Positions 37,510 through 46,957 of a DNA stretch of 64,000 nt are shown in pieces. This DNA is from Hymenobacter actinosclerus. Lineage in GTDB: Bacteria; Bacteroidota; Bacteroidia; Cytophagales; Hymenobacteraceae. Position 1 is the stretch's first letter. The number at the start of each line of letters is the position of its first letter. The stretch is taken from positions 186,001 through 250,000 of the forward strand of contig NZ_FOHS01000004.1 of the NCBI RefSeq assembly GCF_900111515.1, read 5' to 3'. The notes beneath the pieces are model-generated. The model had not been told where the DNA came from. It worked only from the letters and a program-made list of their open reading frames with translations, and ran no database searches. A program made the position numbers and the translations under genes.

Positions 37510-39735
37510 CTACAGGTTCTGCAGCACGAAGTTGGTCATCTGCCGGTACAGGTGCAGGCGGGTGTTGCCGCCGTAAATACCGTGGTTGCGGTTGGGGTAG
37601 TACAGCGTCTGGAAGTCCTTGTTGGCGCGCACCATGGCATCCACAAAGGCAATGGAGTTCTGGAAATGCACGTTGTCGTCGCCGGTGCCATGTACCAGCA
37701 GCAGCTTGCCCTTGAGCTGGTCGGCAAACTGCACGGGCGAGTTGTCGTCGTAGCCGCCCGGGTTTTCCTGGGGCGTTTTCAAAAACCGCTCGGTGTACAC
37801 GGTGTCGTAGTAGCGCCAGTTGGTAACCGGGGCCACCGAAATGCCCATCTTGAACACGTCGGCGTTTTTGGTGAGGGCCAGCGCCGTCATGTAGCCGCCA
37901 AAGCTCCAGCCCCAGATGCCGATGCGGGCCTTATCCACGTAGGGCAGGGTGGCGAAGTAGCGGGCTGCGGCGGCCTGGTCCTGGGTTTCGAGCTTGCCCA
38001 GGTTGGCGTAGGTGCTCTTCTTGAAGGCCGAGCCGCGGGCGCCCGTGCCGCGGTTGTCCACGCTCACAATAATGTAGCCCTGCTCGGCCAGCAGCTGGTG
38101 CCAGAGGTAGTTGGTGAAGGCAATGCCCCCGCCGGCGTCGTCCTTCACGGTCTGCGAGCCGGGGCCGCCGTACACGTACATCAGCACCGGGTACTTTTTG
38201 GCCGGGTCGAAGTTGGCCGGCTTGATGATCGAGGCGTTCAGATCCACGCCGTCGGCCGTCTTGAAGTTCATAAACTCCAGCTTGCCCAGGTTGTAGCCGG
38301 CCAGCTTCTGGCGCAGCGCGGCATTGTCTTCCAGCACCTTCACCAGCTTGCCGGTCTGCCCGTCGCGCAGGCTCACCACGGTGGGGTCGCCGGCCTGCGA
38401 GTGGTAGTTGAGGTAGTACTTGGTATCAGGGCTGATGTTGACGGCATCCACGCCGTTGCCGGCCTCGCCCAGGCGGGTTTTGCCCTTGCCCTTCAGATTG
38501 ATGCGGTACAGGTGGCGCTGCAGCGGCGACTCCTCGGTGCTCGTGAAATACACCTCGCCCTTCTGCTCATTAAAGCCCTCGATGCTGGCAATTTCCCAGT
38601 TGCCCTTGGTCAGCTGGCGGACCAGCTTGCCGTTCATGTCGTAGAGGTACAGGTGGCGGTAGCCGTCCTTTTCGCTCGTGAACAGAAACTGCTTGCCGCC
38701 TTCGAGGTAGCGCAAATCATCGTTTACCTCCACGTAGGCCGCATCGGTATCAGTGAGTACCACCCGGGCCTGGCCGGTGCGGGCGTCGGCGTGCAGAATT
38801 TCGAGCTGGTTCTGCAGCCGGTTCATGCGCCGGATGCTGAGCGTGTTGGGCACCTGGGTCCAGAGGATGCGCGGAATATACTGATCGGCCACCGGGCCCA
38901 CGTCCATCTTCACCGTTTTAGCCCCCGCTACGTCGTACACCGAGATGCCCACGGTCGAGTTTTTCTCGCCGGCCTTGGGGTACTTGAAACGGTCATCCTG
39001 CGGATACAGCGGCCCCCACTTCTGCATGTTGTACTCGGGCACGGCGCTTTCGTCGAAGCGGTAAAACGCCACCTGCCGCGAGTCGGGCGACCATTGGAAG
39101 CCCTGAGCAAACTCAAACTCTTCCTCGTACACCCAGTCGGTGCCGCCATTAATGATTTTGTTCAGCTCTCCGTCGGTGGTCACGGCCGTTTCGCGCATGG
39201 TGGCCAGCTCGGTCACGAACAGGTTGTTGTCGCGCACAAAGGCCACGCGCTTGCCGTCGGGCGAGAACGTGGCGTAAAGCTGCTTGCCCTCGCCCGCACT
39301 CAGCGGCACCAGCTGCTTGGCAGCCCGGTCGTACACGAAGAAATACGACTTGCTGCTGCGCCGGTAAATGGGCTCGGTAGCGGTGCTGAACAGGATTTTG
39401 GTTTCGTCGGCATTGAAGCTGTAGCCATCCACGGGCAGCGCCTGGGTCTGGCCGGGCAGCTTCAGGTCGGCCCCCGCCACCAGCGTCTGCACCGGCAGGC
39501 CGGTCGTCACGTCGTGCTGTACCAGGTCGCCCTTGGCCAGCGAAGAGTAGTAGCGGCCGTCCTTCATCCAGTTGAAGCCGGGCACCGATTTGGCGGAGAA
39601 AGTGCCTTTCTGCCAGATGTCTTCGAGGGTGATGTTCTGCTTCTGCTGGGCGTAGGCCGCCGGGGCGGTAGCGGGCAGCAGCACGGGGCTGGCGGCATTC
39701 AGCAGCAGGGCCAGGCCCAGAAATCGTAGGTTCAT
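37510..39735 (-). CDS. S9 family prolyl oligopeptidase, DPP IV-like
   Basis: The 741-residue exported serine peptidase should release X-Pro dipeptides from peptides in the periplasm or outside. A signal peptide ends near AAYAQQ. The beta-propeller (DPP IV_N) covers about residues 90-450, with DWVYEEEFEFAQGFQWSPDS, the double-Glu motif that binds the peptide N-terminus in DPP IV. The catalytic domain has Ser in GIWGWSFGGYMTAL, Asp in VHGTGDDNVHFQN and His in NRNHGIYGG. All key residues are intact. Single gene, no operon partner. Confidence 0.96.
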   Translation of the reverse strand: MNLRFLGLALLLNAASPVLLPATAPAAYAQQKQNITLEDIWQKGTFSAKSVPGFNWMKDGRYYSSLAKGDLVQHDVTTGLPVQTLVAGADLKLPGQTQALPVDGYSFNADETKILFSTATEPIYRRSSKSYFFVYDRAAKQLVPLSAGEGKQLYATFSPDGKRVAFVRDNNLFVTELATMRETAVTTDGELNKIINGGTDWVYEEEFEFAQGFQWSPDSRQVAFYRFDESAVPEYNMQKWGPLYPQDDRFKYPKAGEKNSTVGISVYDVAGAKTVKMDVGPVADQYIPRILWTQVPNTLSIRRMNRLQNQLEILHADARTGQARVVLTDTDAAYVEVNDDLRYLEGGKQFLFTSEKDGYRHLYLYDMNGKLVRQLTKGNWEIASIEGFNEQKGEVYFTSTEESPLQRHLYRINLKGKGKTRLGEAGNGVDAVNISPDTKYYLNYHSQAGDPTVVSLRDGQTGKLVKVLEDNAALRQKLAGYNLGKLEFMNFKTADGVDLNASIIKPANFDPAKKYPVLMYVYGGPGSQTVKDDAGGGIAFTNYLWHQLLAEQGYIIVSVDNRGTGARGSAFKKSTYANLGKLETQDQAAAARYFATLPYVDKARIGIWGWSFGGYMTALALTKNADVFKMGISVAPVTNWRYYDTVYTERFLKTPQENPGGYDDNSPVQFADQLKGKLLLVHGTGDDNVHFQNSIAFVDAMVRANKDFQTLYYPNRNHGIYGGNTRLHLYRQMTNFVLQNL

Positions 39736-39808
39736 GCAGGTAAAATAAAATGTCAGTCAGTTTCCGGCGTTAAGGTAGCCAATGCGGGCCGCAAGGTTGC
39801 ACCCGGCG

Positions 39809-39816
39809 TATCTTTG
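39809..39816 (+). promoter_or_regulatory. TAnnTTTG promoter box
   Basis: TATCTTTG is a perfect -7 box. The ATG at 39925 lies about 108 bp further on, leaving a leader that contains GCTAT/GCCGCTAG and GCTGATGGCTGTCAGC word repeats. Confidence 0.6.
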
Positions 39817-39924
39817 GGGCCATTCGCTTGCCGGCTTTTAGTGGCCAGCTATCGGCCGCTAGCCGGCCGCCCCGTATTCTGGAAACTACTTGCTGATGGC
39901 TGTCAGCTAAAAGCTCAAAAAACT

Positions 39925-40866
39925 ATGCGTTTTCGCTCGATCCTTCTGCTGGCGCTGCCGGCGCTTGCCACGGCCTGCCAGCCGGCGCTGGAGGCCGGCC
40001 CGCGGGTGCAGTTCGTGGGCGATGCGCGCCTGACGACTACCGCCCGCCGTCTCACCACGCCCGCCGACACCGTGACCACCCGCATTTACGCCCGGGCCGA
40101 CGAGGACGACGACAGCCCGCTGGAGCGCCTGCTGATTACGGTAAACTACGACCCGGTGCCCGAGCCCATCCTCCCCTCTCCCTTCCCGGGCGAGCGGCCC
40201 AAAGCCGATATCGTTTACCTGGATTCCACCGGTTTCTCGCTCAGCGAGCTGGCCTTCCAGAGCACCCAGCCCACCCGCAGCACCTCCGGAGCCGAAACCT
40301 GGCGCTATGAGGTGTACGACGCCAAAAGCCGCAAGGGAACCCGCAGCCTGCGCCTTTCCCTGTCGCGGCCCGATTCGGCCACGGCCGTTTACCACAGCTA
40401 TACCGCTACGCTCACCTACACCACCACGGCCACCACCAACACCGGCCGCCGGTTTCTAGCGCTGCGCGAAGGCCTGGCCCTGCCCGGTTTTTCGGTGCGC
40501 AACCTGCCCGCCAACCAGCAGCGCATCGACCTCATTTATCAGTTCGATAAGGCAACCAGCGCCGCCACGCTTTCGCTGCGCACCGACGAATCGTTGAAGC
40601 TGGACTGGGCCGCGCGCAACACCCAGATCCGCAACACCACCCTCGACAGCGTGGATTTCCAGAGTGCCAGCACCTCCCAGCTGCTCCTCTCGGCTTACAA
40701 CAGCGGAACCGCCTTCGCCCGGCCCGCCAGCACCGGCCCGCTGCGCCGGGGGCAGGTGCTGGCCTTCCTGACGGCCGAGGGCACGGCCGGCCTGCTGCGC
40801 GTGCAGCGCCTGAGTACTACCAACCAGAAGCCCCTGGTAGTGCAGGTGCGGATAGGCCGGCAGTAA
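39925..40866 (+). CDS. Lipoprotein of about 313 residues, unknown function
   Basis: The ATG at 39925 gives a signal peptide with lipobox ATAC and a 313-residue product. The mature part is rich in Thr/Ser/Arg and predicted sheet, e.g. ADTVTTRIYARADEDDDSP, TATLTYTTTATTNTGRRFLA and LLLSAYNSGTAFARPAST. It contains alternating hydrophobic strands but no catalytic motif. No family is recognised. The earlier ATG at 39814 overlaps the promoter box and is rejected. Confidence 0.75.
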   Translation: MRFRSILLLALPALATACQPALEAGPRVQFVGDARLTTTARRLTTPADTVTTRIYARADEDDDSPLERLLITVNYDPVPEPILPSPFPGERPKADIVYLDSTGFSLSELAFQSTQPTRSTSGAETWRYEVYDAKSRKGTRSLRLSLSRPDSATAVYHSYTATLTYTTTATTNTGRRFLALREGLALPGFSVRNLPANQQRIDLIYQFDKATSAATLSLRTDESLKLDWAARNTQIRNTTLDSVDFQSASTSQLLLSAYNSGTAFARPASTGPLRRGQVLAFLTAEGTAGLLRVQRLSTTNQKPLVVQVRIGRQ

Positions 40867-40891
40867 GCCCGCCGGCTCCGGCCCTAATGGT

Positions 40892-40937
40892 CCAAAAAAG
40901 CCCGGCTTCCTTACAAAAGGAGGCCGGGCTTTTTTGG
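40892..40937. terminator. Bidirectional intrinsic terminator
   Basis: Arms CCAAAAAAGCCCGGC and GCCGGGCTTTTTTGG, extended by TTCCT/AGGAG, form a strong hairpin with A and T tracts at both ends between convergent genes. Confidence 0.93.
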
Positions 40938-40982
40938 GGGCACCGTTCGAAAGAAGTGGCAGCGCGCCGCTTCTTTCGAACG

Positions 40983-42458
40983 TTAGAAAAGAAAACCGGC
41001 CGTGAGCGTGGTCGTGAATTGCTTGTCGGTCACTTTCACCACGGGCGTGTTACCGTCGGGCGCGTAAATCCGGTAGGGAGTATAAAGGCTGTTGCCCTTG
41101 CCGTATACGCCGGCCACATCCACGAAGAAATTATTCTGGCGCATGCCCAGGCCCCCGGTCAGGTAGTTGCGGCTCTGGTCGATGGGGCTGTTCTTGTTGG
41201 GGTCGCCGTAGTAGGCGTAGCCCAGCCGCACCCGGAAAATATCAGCCCGCAGCTCGCCGCCCACCCGCAGGTTCACGGCACTCTGCTGCAGGTCTTTGAT
41301 GTCGTTGTTGTCGGCGCTGAAATCGTACTGGTTGTTGTTGTAGTTGTGCAGGCGGGCCGACGAGTAGTTGAGGTATTCCACGTCGCCGCTCACAAAACCG
41401 TACTTGCCGATAACCACGGCCACGCCACCGGTGGCCTTGAACGGCGTCGTCAGGGCGTACTCCGCCAGGTTGGGGTCGATGGACGAGCGGGCCGACTGGT
41501 ACGACTGCCCACCAACGGTAATTGGCCGGTTGAATTGCGTCTGCAGCGAGCTGTTGTAGGTTTCGTTGAACTGCAGGTAAGTAGGAGTCTGTACCGAGGC
41601 GCCGATGCGCACGGCGTCAACGGGCCGGTAAATCAGTCCCAGCCGCAGGTTGAGGCCCGCGCCCCGGGTGCTGATGGCATCGCGCAACGTCAGCGACTGG
41701 AAGGCACTGCGCGGGTCGACTGGGGCAATGGCATCGGCCGTCAGCGTGTTTTCGGTTTCGTAGCGCACGCTCGTGATGCCAAGACCCGCCCCGATATAAA
41801 GCTTGTCGAGGTAGCTGGCGCCGTAGGCCAGGTCGAACTGGGTCGTCGAGCCGCTGGTGCGCACGGTTTCGCGCTGGTTGAGGTCGCCGGTGTAGTAGAA
41901 ATCCTCCGGAATATAGGTGCCCTGCTGGTCTTCCTCGGTCAGGTAGGTGTTGTAGGCCAGATCATCGAGGGCCGCATTCTGGTTTTCGCTCAGGCGCTGA
42001 AAGATGTCCTGGTTGCGCTCGGGCCGGCCGCCGTAGCGAAACAGCTGGTTGTAGCTGGCCGTCCGCGTGATGCCCAGGCCAAACGAGCCGGACCGCCACG
42101 CGCTGCCGTCGCCATCAGGCCGGCGGCGGGCGAACACCACGCCCGCGCTGGCCACGTTCAGGTTGCTGCGCGAGTCGGTGGAGGTGTTACCAAACGCCTT
42201 GGCATCAGAATCGAGCAGGCTGAAGCCCGGCGAAAAGCTGAACTCGGAGCGCTGAAACATGCCCAGGCCGGCCGGGTTCACGAGCACCGAGCCATAGTCG
42301 CCACCCACGGCGGCGCTGGCTCCGCCAATGCCCAGCGTGCGGGCCGTACCAACAGGCTGCGACTGCGAGAAGCGCAAAGCATCGGCCTGATATTGGGCAA
42401 AGGCGTGGCTGGCCGTGCCCAGCAGGGCAACAGCAAGCCCGTATTTCAGGGTTTTCAT
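40983..42458 (-). CDS. OmpP1/FadL-family outer-membrane transporter
   Basis: The 491-residue protein has a signal peptide ending near HAFAQ, then the FadL-type start ADALRFSQSQPVGTARTLG with the phrase GGASAAVGGDYGSVLVNPAG, LGMFQRSEFSFSPGFSLLDS, and a C-terminal barrel including LRVGGELRADIFRVRLGYAY and LTGGLGMRQNNFFVDVAGVY, ending in FTTTLTAGFLF. FadL-type barrels carry hydrophobic molecules such as long-chain fatty acids across the outer membrane. The ATG nine codons earlier is rejected because it weakens the signal peptide. Confidence 0.9.
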   Translation of the reverse strand: MKTLKYGLAVALLGTASHAFAQYQADALRFSQSQPVGTARTLGIGGASAAVGGDYGSVLVNPAGLGMFQRSEFSFSPGFSLLDSDAKAFGNTSTDSRSNLNVASAGVVFARRRPDGDGSAWRSGSFGLGITRTASYNQLFRYGGRPERNQDIFQRLSENQNAALDDLAYNTYLTEEDQQGTYIPEDFYYTGDLNQRETVRTSGSTTQFDLAYGASYLDKLYIGAGLGITSVRYETENTLTADAIAPVDPRSAFQSLTLRDAISTRGAGLNLRLGLIYRPVDAVRIGASVQTPTYLQFNETYNSSLQTQFNRPITVGGQSYQSARSSIDPNLAEYALTTPFKATGGVAVVIGKYGFVSGDVEYLNYSSARLHNYNNNQYDFSADNNDIKDLQQSAVNLRVGGELRADIFRVRLGYAYYGDPNKNSPIDQSRNYLTGGLGMRQNNFFVDVAGVYGKGNSLYTPYRIYAPDGNTPVVKVTDKQFTTTLTAGFLF

Positions 42459-42555
42459 ACAGAAGAGGAAGTTAGGAGCCCGCAACGGCCCGACCCGGGG
42501 CCGGACCGCTGTTCAGGGGCAGATAGATATAGGATACAGGCAAGCCAGCTAACGG

Positions 42556-43902
42556 CTACCGCACCCGTCCGCGGCCGCCACCGCCATTACCGCCGGAAGG
42601 GCTGCTGCTCGGCGAGGACGAAGGAGAGGGCGAAGAATAGGACCGGCTGGGCTCCGAGTAAGAGCGGGAAGGCTGCGACGACTGCGACGGCTGCGAGTAC
42701 GACCGGCTGGGCTCGGAATAAGAGCGGGAAGGCTGCGAATTGCTTTCCGACATGCGCTGGCGGCGGGGCTGCACTGTGCCTGCATCTGTGCCCGAGCTTT
42801 GGGTGCCCGGGTTGCTGCCGCCATAGTAAGTGGCACGCCGGCCGCGGCCCGACTGGGGCTGATCGGCGGCCGAGCGCTCTACCATGCGCCCATCGGAAGC
42901 CGGCGCGCCGGTGTTGGGCGCCGAGTTATCGAGCACGCGCCAGCGGCGGGGGCTGTTTTCGGGCTGGCTGGCCGTTGCAGCACCCGGCATCGGCTGGGCT
43001 TCGCCGCGGTAGCGGCCGGTGCGCGGAGCTGCTTCGGTGCTGCTGGCCGGCTGGCCGGTGGCAGCGCTGCTGCCGTTGCCGTTGCCGACGGTTACGTCGC
43101 GCACCCGGCCGCGGCCGTTATACTGGCCGGCAGATGGGGTGGCGCTGCTGCCGTTGTCGGGCGTAGCAAAACGGCCTTCCTGCACTACCCGGCTGCGGCT
43201 GGGGCTGGCGTTGCTGCCCGAGCCGGTAGCCACATCGGCCAGGCCGGCACCGTTGCCGGTGCGCGAGCGGCGTGGCCCGTAGGTTACGTTGCGGGCCGGG
43301 CGGTCGGCGCCTACGCCGTAGTAGCCATTGCCATAGTAGCCATTATTGTAATAGCCGTTGTGGTAGTAGCCACCATAATAGCTGCCGTAGCTGTAGTAAG
43401 GGTCGTAGCCATAGCCGTAGCCATAGGGCCGGTAGTAGGGCCGGCCAAAGCCGTAGCCAATATTAATAGTTAGGCCGCCGTAACCGTAGTAGGGCCGGTA
43501 GAAGGGGTCGTAGAACGAGTAGCCGAAGGGCGAGTAAGGCGAGTAGGCGATAATCGGGGCGCCGTAGAAATACGGATCGGCGTAGGGGAAGCTGTAGTAG
43601 CCCAGGCTGCCGCCGCGGTAAACGCTGTTGCGGCGCGGCGTGGCAGCGTAGTAATCATCGTCGTAGTACTCGTTGCTGCCGCTGCGGGTATTGCTGCCGT
43701 TGTAGTCGGGGTTCGGTACATCGCCGGGGCTGCCTTCGTAAGCCTGCTGGGCTACCGGCACGGCCACGGCCGTTACCTTGTCCGACGAGGCCGAGTAGTA
43801 CATACCATCATTCTCGGTGGTGGCTAAATTAGAGGAAGCGGCGCACCCTCCCAGCGTCAGCAGGGCCAGGGCGGGCAGGAAGGAGGGAAGGTGCTTTTTC
43901 AT
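42556..43902 (-). CDS. Tyr/Gly-rich lipoprotein with PSRSYS repeats
   Basis: The 448-residue protein has the lipobox GGCA. Residues about 75-200 are extremely rich in Tyr, Gly and Pro (e.g. YYGYGGLTINIGYGFGRPYY, NGYYNNGYYGNGYYG). A long, disordered Ser/Gly/Arg/Asn region follows, and the last 60 residues hold SEPSRSYS/SQPSRSYS repeats, a Ser-Pro tract and GGNGGGGRGRVR. No enzymatic domain is present. Tyr-rich low-complexity surface proteins can be adhesive or undergo phase separation; this role is speculation. Confidence 0.85.
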   Translation of the reverse strand: MKKHLPSFLPALALLTLGGCAASSNLATTENDGMYYSASSDKVTAVAVPVAQQAYEGSPGDVPNPDYNGSNTRSGSNEYYDDDYYAATPRRNSVYRGGSLGYYSFPYADPYFYGAPIIAYSPYSPFGYSFYDPFYRPYYGYGGLTINIGYGFGRPYYRPYGYGYGYDPYYSYGSYYGGYYHNGYYNNGYYGNGYYGVGADRPARNVTYGPRRSRTGNGAGLADVATGSGSNASPSRSRVVQEGRFATPDNGSSATPSAGQYNGRGRVRDVTVGNGNGSSAATGQPASSTEAAPRTGRYRGEAQPMPGAATASQPENSPRRWRVLDNSAPNTGAPASDGRMVERSAADQPQSGRGRRATYYGGSNPGTQSSGTDAGTVQPRRQRMSESNSQPSRSYSEPSRSYSQPSQSSQPSRSYSEPSRSYSSPSPSSSPSSSPSGGNGGGGRGRVR

Positions 43903-44091
43903 GATGCCTGCGCGTAAAGTTTGGATTGAGCAAGGGAAGGAAACTGGGGGCCAGAGGCCGACGGACCGCCAAAGCCCAATTCCTCCGGATTTTATAACGT
44001 AATTTCGCCCCGAAACGGTGCCCTTTTCTTAGGACAAATCTTGTACCAGAAATCGGAACTTTTTCATCCTTTTTCCCAAGATACTCCCAAT

Positions 44092-45567
44092 ATGAGCAAA
44101 AGTTTGCCCAAGCGCAGCGAGGATTATTCGCTCTGGTACAACGAACTGGTGAAGCGGGCCGGGCTGGCCGAAAACTCGGCCGTGCGCGGCTGCATGGTCA
44201 TTAAGCCCTACGGCTACGCCATCTGGGAGAAGATGCAGCGCACGCTCGACGACATGTTCAAGCGTACGGGCCATGAAAACGCGTACTTCCCGCTTTTCGT
44301 GCCCAAAAGCCTGTTCGAGGCCGAAGAGAAGAACGCCGAGGGCTTCGCCAAGGAGTGCGCCGTGGTTACCCACTACCGCCTTCAAACCGACCCCGACCGC
44401 CCCGGCAAGCTGCGCGTCGACCCCAATGCCAAACTCGAGGAGGAGCTGATTGTTCGGCCCACTTCCGAGGCCATCATCTGGAGCACTTACAAGGGCTGGA
44501 TTCAGAGCTACCGCGACCTGCCGCTGCTCATCAACCAGTGGGCCAACGTGGTGCGCTGGGAAATGCGCACCCGCCTGTTTCTGCGCACCGCCGAGTTTCT
44601 GTGGCAGGAAGGCCACACGGCCCACGCCACCGAAGGGGAGGCCGTGGCCGAAACCCGCCAGATGCTCGACGTGTACGCCCAGTTCGCCGAGGAGTGGATG
44701 GCGCTGCCCGTTATCAAGGGCGTGAAAACCGAGAACGAGCGGTTTGCCGGCGCCGTGGATACCTATTGCATCGAGGGGTTGATGCAGGACGGCAAGGCTC
44801 TGCAGGCCGGCACCTCCCACTTCCTGGGCCAGAACTTCGCCAAGGCCTTCGACGTGCAGTTCCAGACCAAGGAAGGCGGCCTGGAATACGTGTGGGGCAC
44901 GAGCTGGGGCGTGAGCACCCGCCTGATGGGCGCGCTCGTCATGGCCCACTCCGACGACGAAGGCCTGGTGCTGCCCCCCAAGCTGGCCCCGATTCAGGTG
45001 GTGATTGTGCCCATCTACAAAACCGGCCAGCTCGATGAGGTGATGGAGCGCATCCGCCCCATGCAGATGGGCCTGATTGAGCGTGGCATCTCGGTGAAAG
45101 TGGACGACCGCGACACCGAGCGCCCCGGCTTCAAGTTTGCCGAGTGGGAGCTGAAAGGCGTGCCCGTGCGCATTGCCGTGGGCCTGCGCGACCTGGAGGC
45201 CGGCACCGTAGAGGTAGCCCGCCGCGACACCAAGGAGAAAATGACCGTGCCGCTGGCCGACATCGTGAACAGCGTGGATCTGCTGCTGGCCGATATTCAG
45301 CAGAACATCTACCAGCGGGCCCTGCGCTTCCGCGAAACCCATACCACCCGCGTCGAGAGCTACGAGGAGTTCAAGCAGGTGCTCGACACCACCGCCGGCT
45401 TCGTGCTGGCCCACTACGACGGCACCTCCGAAACTGAGGAGCGCATCAAGGAGGAAACCAAAGCCACCATCCGCTGCCTGGCCCTCAACGAGCCCGACGA
45501 GGACGGCGTCTGCATGCTAACCGGCAAGCCCTCGGTGCGCCGGGCGTATTTTGCGCGGGCCTACTAG
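44092..45567 (+). CDS. proS: Proline-tRNA ligase, archaeal/eukaryal (type 3) form
   Basis: ProRS, 491 residues, charges tRNA-Pro. It lacks the long bacterial insertion domain, and has YPLF-like [10 protein letters not shown], the class II motif 2 region [26 protein letters not shown] and the anticodon-binding domain starting at [11 protein letters not shown]. The C-terminal part has [18 protein letters not shown], an end typical of type 3 enzymes (ending in Tyr). Bacteroidota commonly carry this form. A TAATTTCG box lies at 44000-44007. The ATG at 44092 is the family-consistent start ([16 protein letters not shown]). Confidence 0.97.
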   Translation: MSKSLPKRSEDYSLWYNELVKRAGLAENSAVRGCMVIKPYGYAIWEKMQRTLDDMFKRTGHENAYFPLFVPKSLFEAEEKNAEGFAKECAVVTHYRLQTDPDRPGKLRVDPNAKLEEELIVRPTSEAIIWSTYKGWIQSYRDLPLLINQWANVVRWEMRTRLFLRTAEFLWQEGHTAHATEGEAVAETRQMLDVYAQFAEEWMALPVIKGVKTENERFAGAVDTYCIEGLMQDGKALQAGTSHFLGQNFAKAFDVQFQTKEGGLEYVWGTSWGVSTRLMGALVMAHSDDEGLVLPPKLAPIQVVIVPIYKTGQLDEVMERIRPMQMGLIERGISVKVDDRDTERPGFKFAEWELKGVPVRIAVGLRDLEAGTVEVARRDTKEKMTVPLADIVNSVDLLLADIQQNIYQRALRFRETHTTRVESYEEFKQVLDTTAGFVLAHYDGTSETEERIKEETKATIRCLALNEPDEDGVCMLTGKPSVRRAYFARAY

Positions 45568-45612
45568 ATCACGGATTAGCACGGATTTTAGCGGATTTCA
45601 CGGATTTTGTAG
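45565..45612 (+). repeat. ATCACGGATTAGCACGGATT element starting at the proS stop
   Basis: The element begins with the TAG stop codon of proS and runs to TTTTGTAG. It differs at only three to four positions from each arm of the palindrome at 57851-58027, which also begins with a TAG stop. Only one arm is present here. Confidence 0.85.
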
Positions 45613-45628
45613 TCGATTGAACGCCACT

Positions 45629-45670
45629 AAAACGAAACAGGCCCGCCGATTGGCGGGCCTGTTTCGTTTT
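45629..45670. terminator. Bidirectional intrinsic terminator
   Basis: AAAACGAAACAGGCCCGCC and GGCGGGCCTGTTTCGTTTT are a perfect 19-bp stem with a 4-nt loop, with A and T runs. It follows proS and precedes the convergent gre gene. Confidence 0.95.
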
Positions 45671-45780
45671 AGTATTAGTGCTTGATAACAAGATACTTAG
45701 TTTCTGTTGCGTCGCTACTGCATGCCGTAGGGCACGAGTGCTTAGTCTCCATACTCAATACCAACTACTCAGTACTGATG

Positions 45781-46290
45781 TCAGTACTCGATACCGATAA
45801 CCTCCACTTCCTCCTTTTTAGGGCCCATTTGCAGCGTTACGCGCTGGCCTAGCCTGGCGCCCTGCACAGCGCGGGCAATGGGGGCCACGAAGGCAATTTT
45901 GCCCTCGGCCACGTTGGCTTCATCAACGCCCACGATGGTGAAGCGACGCTCGGGAGCCTTGCCGGTGATGGGACGCAGGGTTACGGTGGCGCCGAACCGG
46001 ACTTCGTTGGCGGGTTGGGTGGCGGGGTCGACAAGCTTGGCGCTGGCCAGGCGGTCGGAGAGGGCAGCGAGCTGGCCGTTGAGCAGCGTGAGGCGGCGGG
46101 TACGGTCGGCGTCGTTGTCGTGGTTGGCCTCGGCGGCGGTGCGGGCCGTTTCCAGCTCCGTTAGCTCCTGGCGCAGCTGGTCGAGGCCGGTGGGCGTGAC
46201 GTAGTTGGCCGAGCCCGGCGGCAGAGCCGGCCGGGGCGGAATGATGGGGGCTTCAAGGGAATCGTCCTCTTTAGTAAATGCGCGGCTCAT
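45781..46290 (-). CDS. GreA/GreB-family transcript cleavage factor
   Basis: The 169-residue protein has an N-terminal coiled coil (LDQLRQELTELETARTAAEA through LASAKLV) and a C-terminal FKBP-like domain (FGATVTLRPITGKAPERRFT, GRIAF-like GKIAFVAPIARAVQGARLGQ). It should help stalled RNA polymerase by stimulating transcript cleavage. The extra N-terminal segment and pattern are closer to GreB-like proteins in Bacteroidota, but the subgroup is not certain. The tip acidic pair appears to be DAD in NDADR. Confidence 0.92.
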   Translation of the reverse strand: MSRAFTKEDDSLEAPIIPPRPALPPGSANYVTPTGLDQLRQELTELETARTAAEANHDNDADRTRRLTLLNGQLAALSDRLASAKLVDPATQPANEVRFGATVTLRPITGKAPERRFTIVGVDEANVAEGKIAFVAPIARAVQGARLGQRVTLQMGPKKEEVEVIGIEY

Positions 46291-46389
46291 CCCCGGCTTA
46301 ACGCGGGGGCGCGGTGGGGGTTGCGGGGGCTTTCTGATTGCTGTGGGGTTTCTGCGTATCTTTTCCCAACCAAATTATTCCCTCTCTCT

Positions 46390-46875
46390 ATGGATTGGCT
46401 TACAATTGCCTTGCTGCTGTTTTTCGGTGTTGCCTTTCTGGTAGTCGAAATCATCTTTATTCCCGGCACTACGGTGGTGGGTTTGGTGGGCTTTGCGCTG
46501 CTGGCCGTGGGTATCTGGTTCAGCTACCGCGACTTTGGGAGCACCACGGGCCACATCCTGCTTTCGGCCTCGGCCGTGTTCGTGGGGGCGCTGGTATACC
46601 TGGGGCTGCGGCCGCGCAACCTCGAAAAAGTAGCCCTCACCCAACAAAACCACGGCCACGTGCTCGATGTGCGCCACGCCGACGTAGCCCCCGGCACCGT
46701 GGGCCGCACGCTTTCGGCCCTGCGCCCCGCCGGTACGGCCCTTTTCCAGGACGACCGCCGGGAAGTAACCACCCGCGGCGAGTTCGTGGATGCCGATTCC
46801 GAAGTGCTGGTCATCGGCATCGAGCACAACCGCATCGTTGTCCGCCAGGTCGCCGGAGTGGCAGCTCCCTGTTAA
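46390..46875 (+). CDS. NfeD-like membrane protein
   Basis: The 161-residue protein begins with [12 protein letters not shown], has three closely spaced membrane spans ([54 protein letters not shown]) and ends in an OB-fold domain with [20 protein letters not shown] and NRIVVRQV. This is the short NfeD form that lacks the protease domain and partners with flotillin-like proteins. A TATCTTTT box lies at 46357. floA follows after an 82-bp repeat spacer, so the two probably act together in membrane microdomains. Confidence 0.93.
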   Translation: MDWLTIALLLFFGVAFLVVEIIFIPGTTVVGLVGFALLAVGIWFSYRDFGSTTGHILLSASAVFVGALVYLGLRPRNLEKVALTQQNHGHVLDVRHADVAPGTVGRTLSALRPAGTALFQDDRREVTTRGEFVDADSEVLVIGIEHNRIVVRQVAGVAAPC

Positions 46876-46892
46876 CATGCGGGTAGTGCTGT

Positions 46893-46930
46893 TTAGCACA
46901 ACGGACAACGGACAACCAGCAACTGACAAC
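46893..46930 (+). repeat. ACAACGGACAACC / CAACTGACAAC word repeat
   Basis: Three to four CAACnGACAAC-type words lie in the nfeD-floA spacer. The same word is translated in the E1 linker at 9955-10047. Confidence 0.65.
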
Positions 46931-46957
46931 CGCATACTCACCAACTCCCTGTTCCCT

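Noticed and set aside
37552-39729. 725-codon open frame opposite the DPP IV-like gene
   Set aside because: Shadow of a gene with a complete catalytic triad; no independent motif.
40887-43166. 759-codon open frame on the plus strand across the FadL-like gene and the Tyr-rich lipoprotein
   Set aside because: It overlaps two well-supported minus-strand genes and has no signal or domain.
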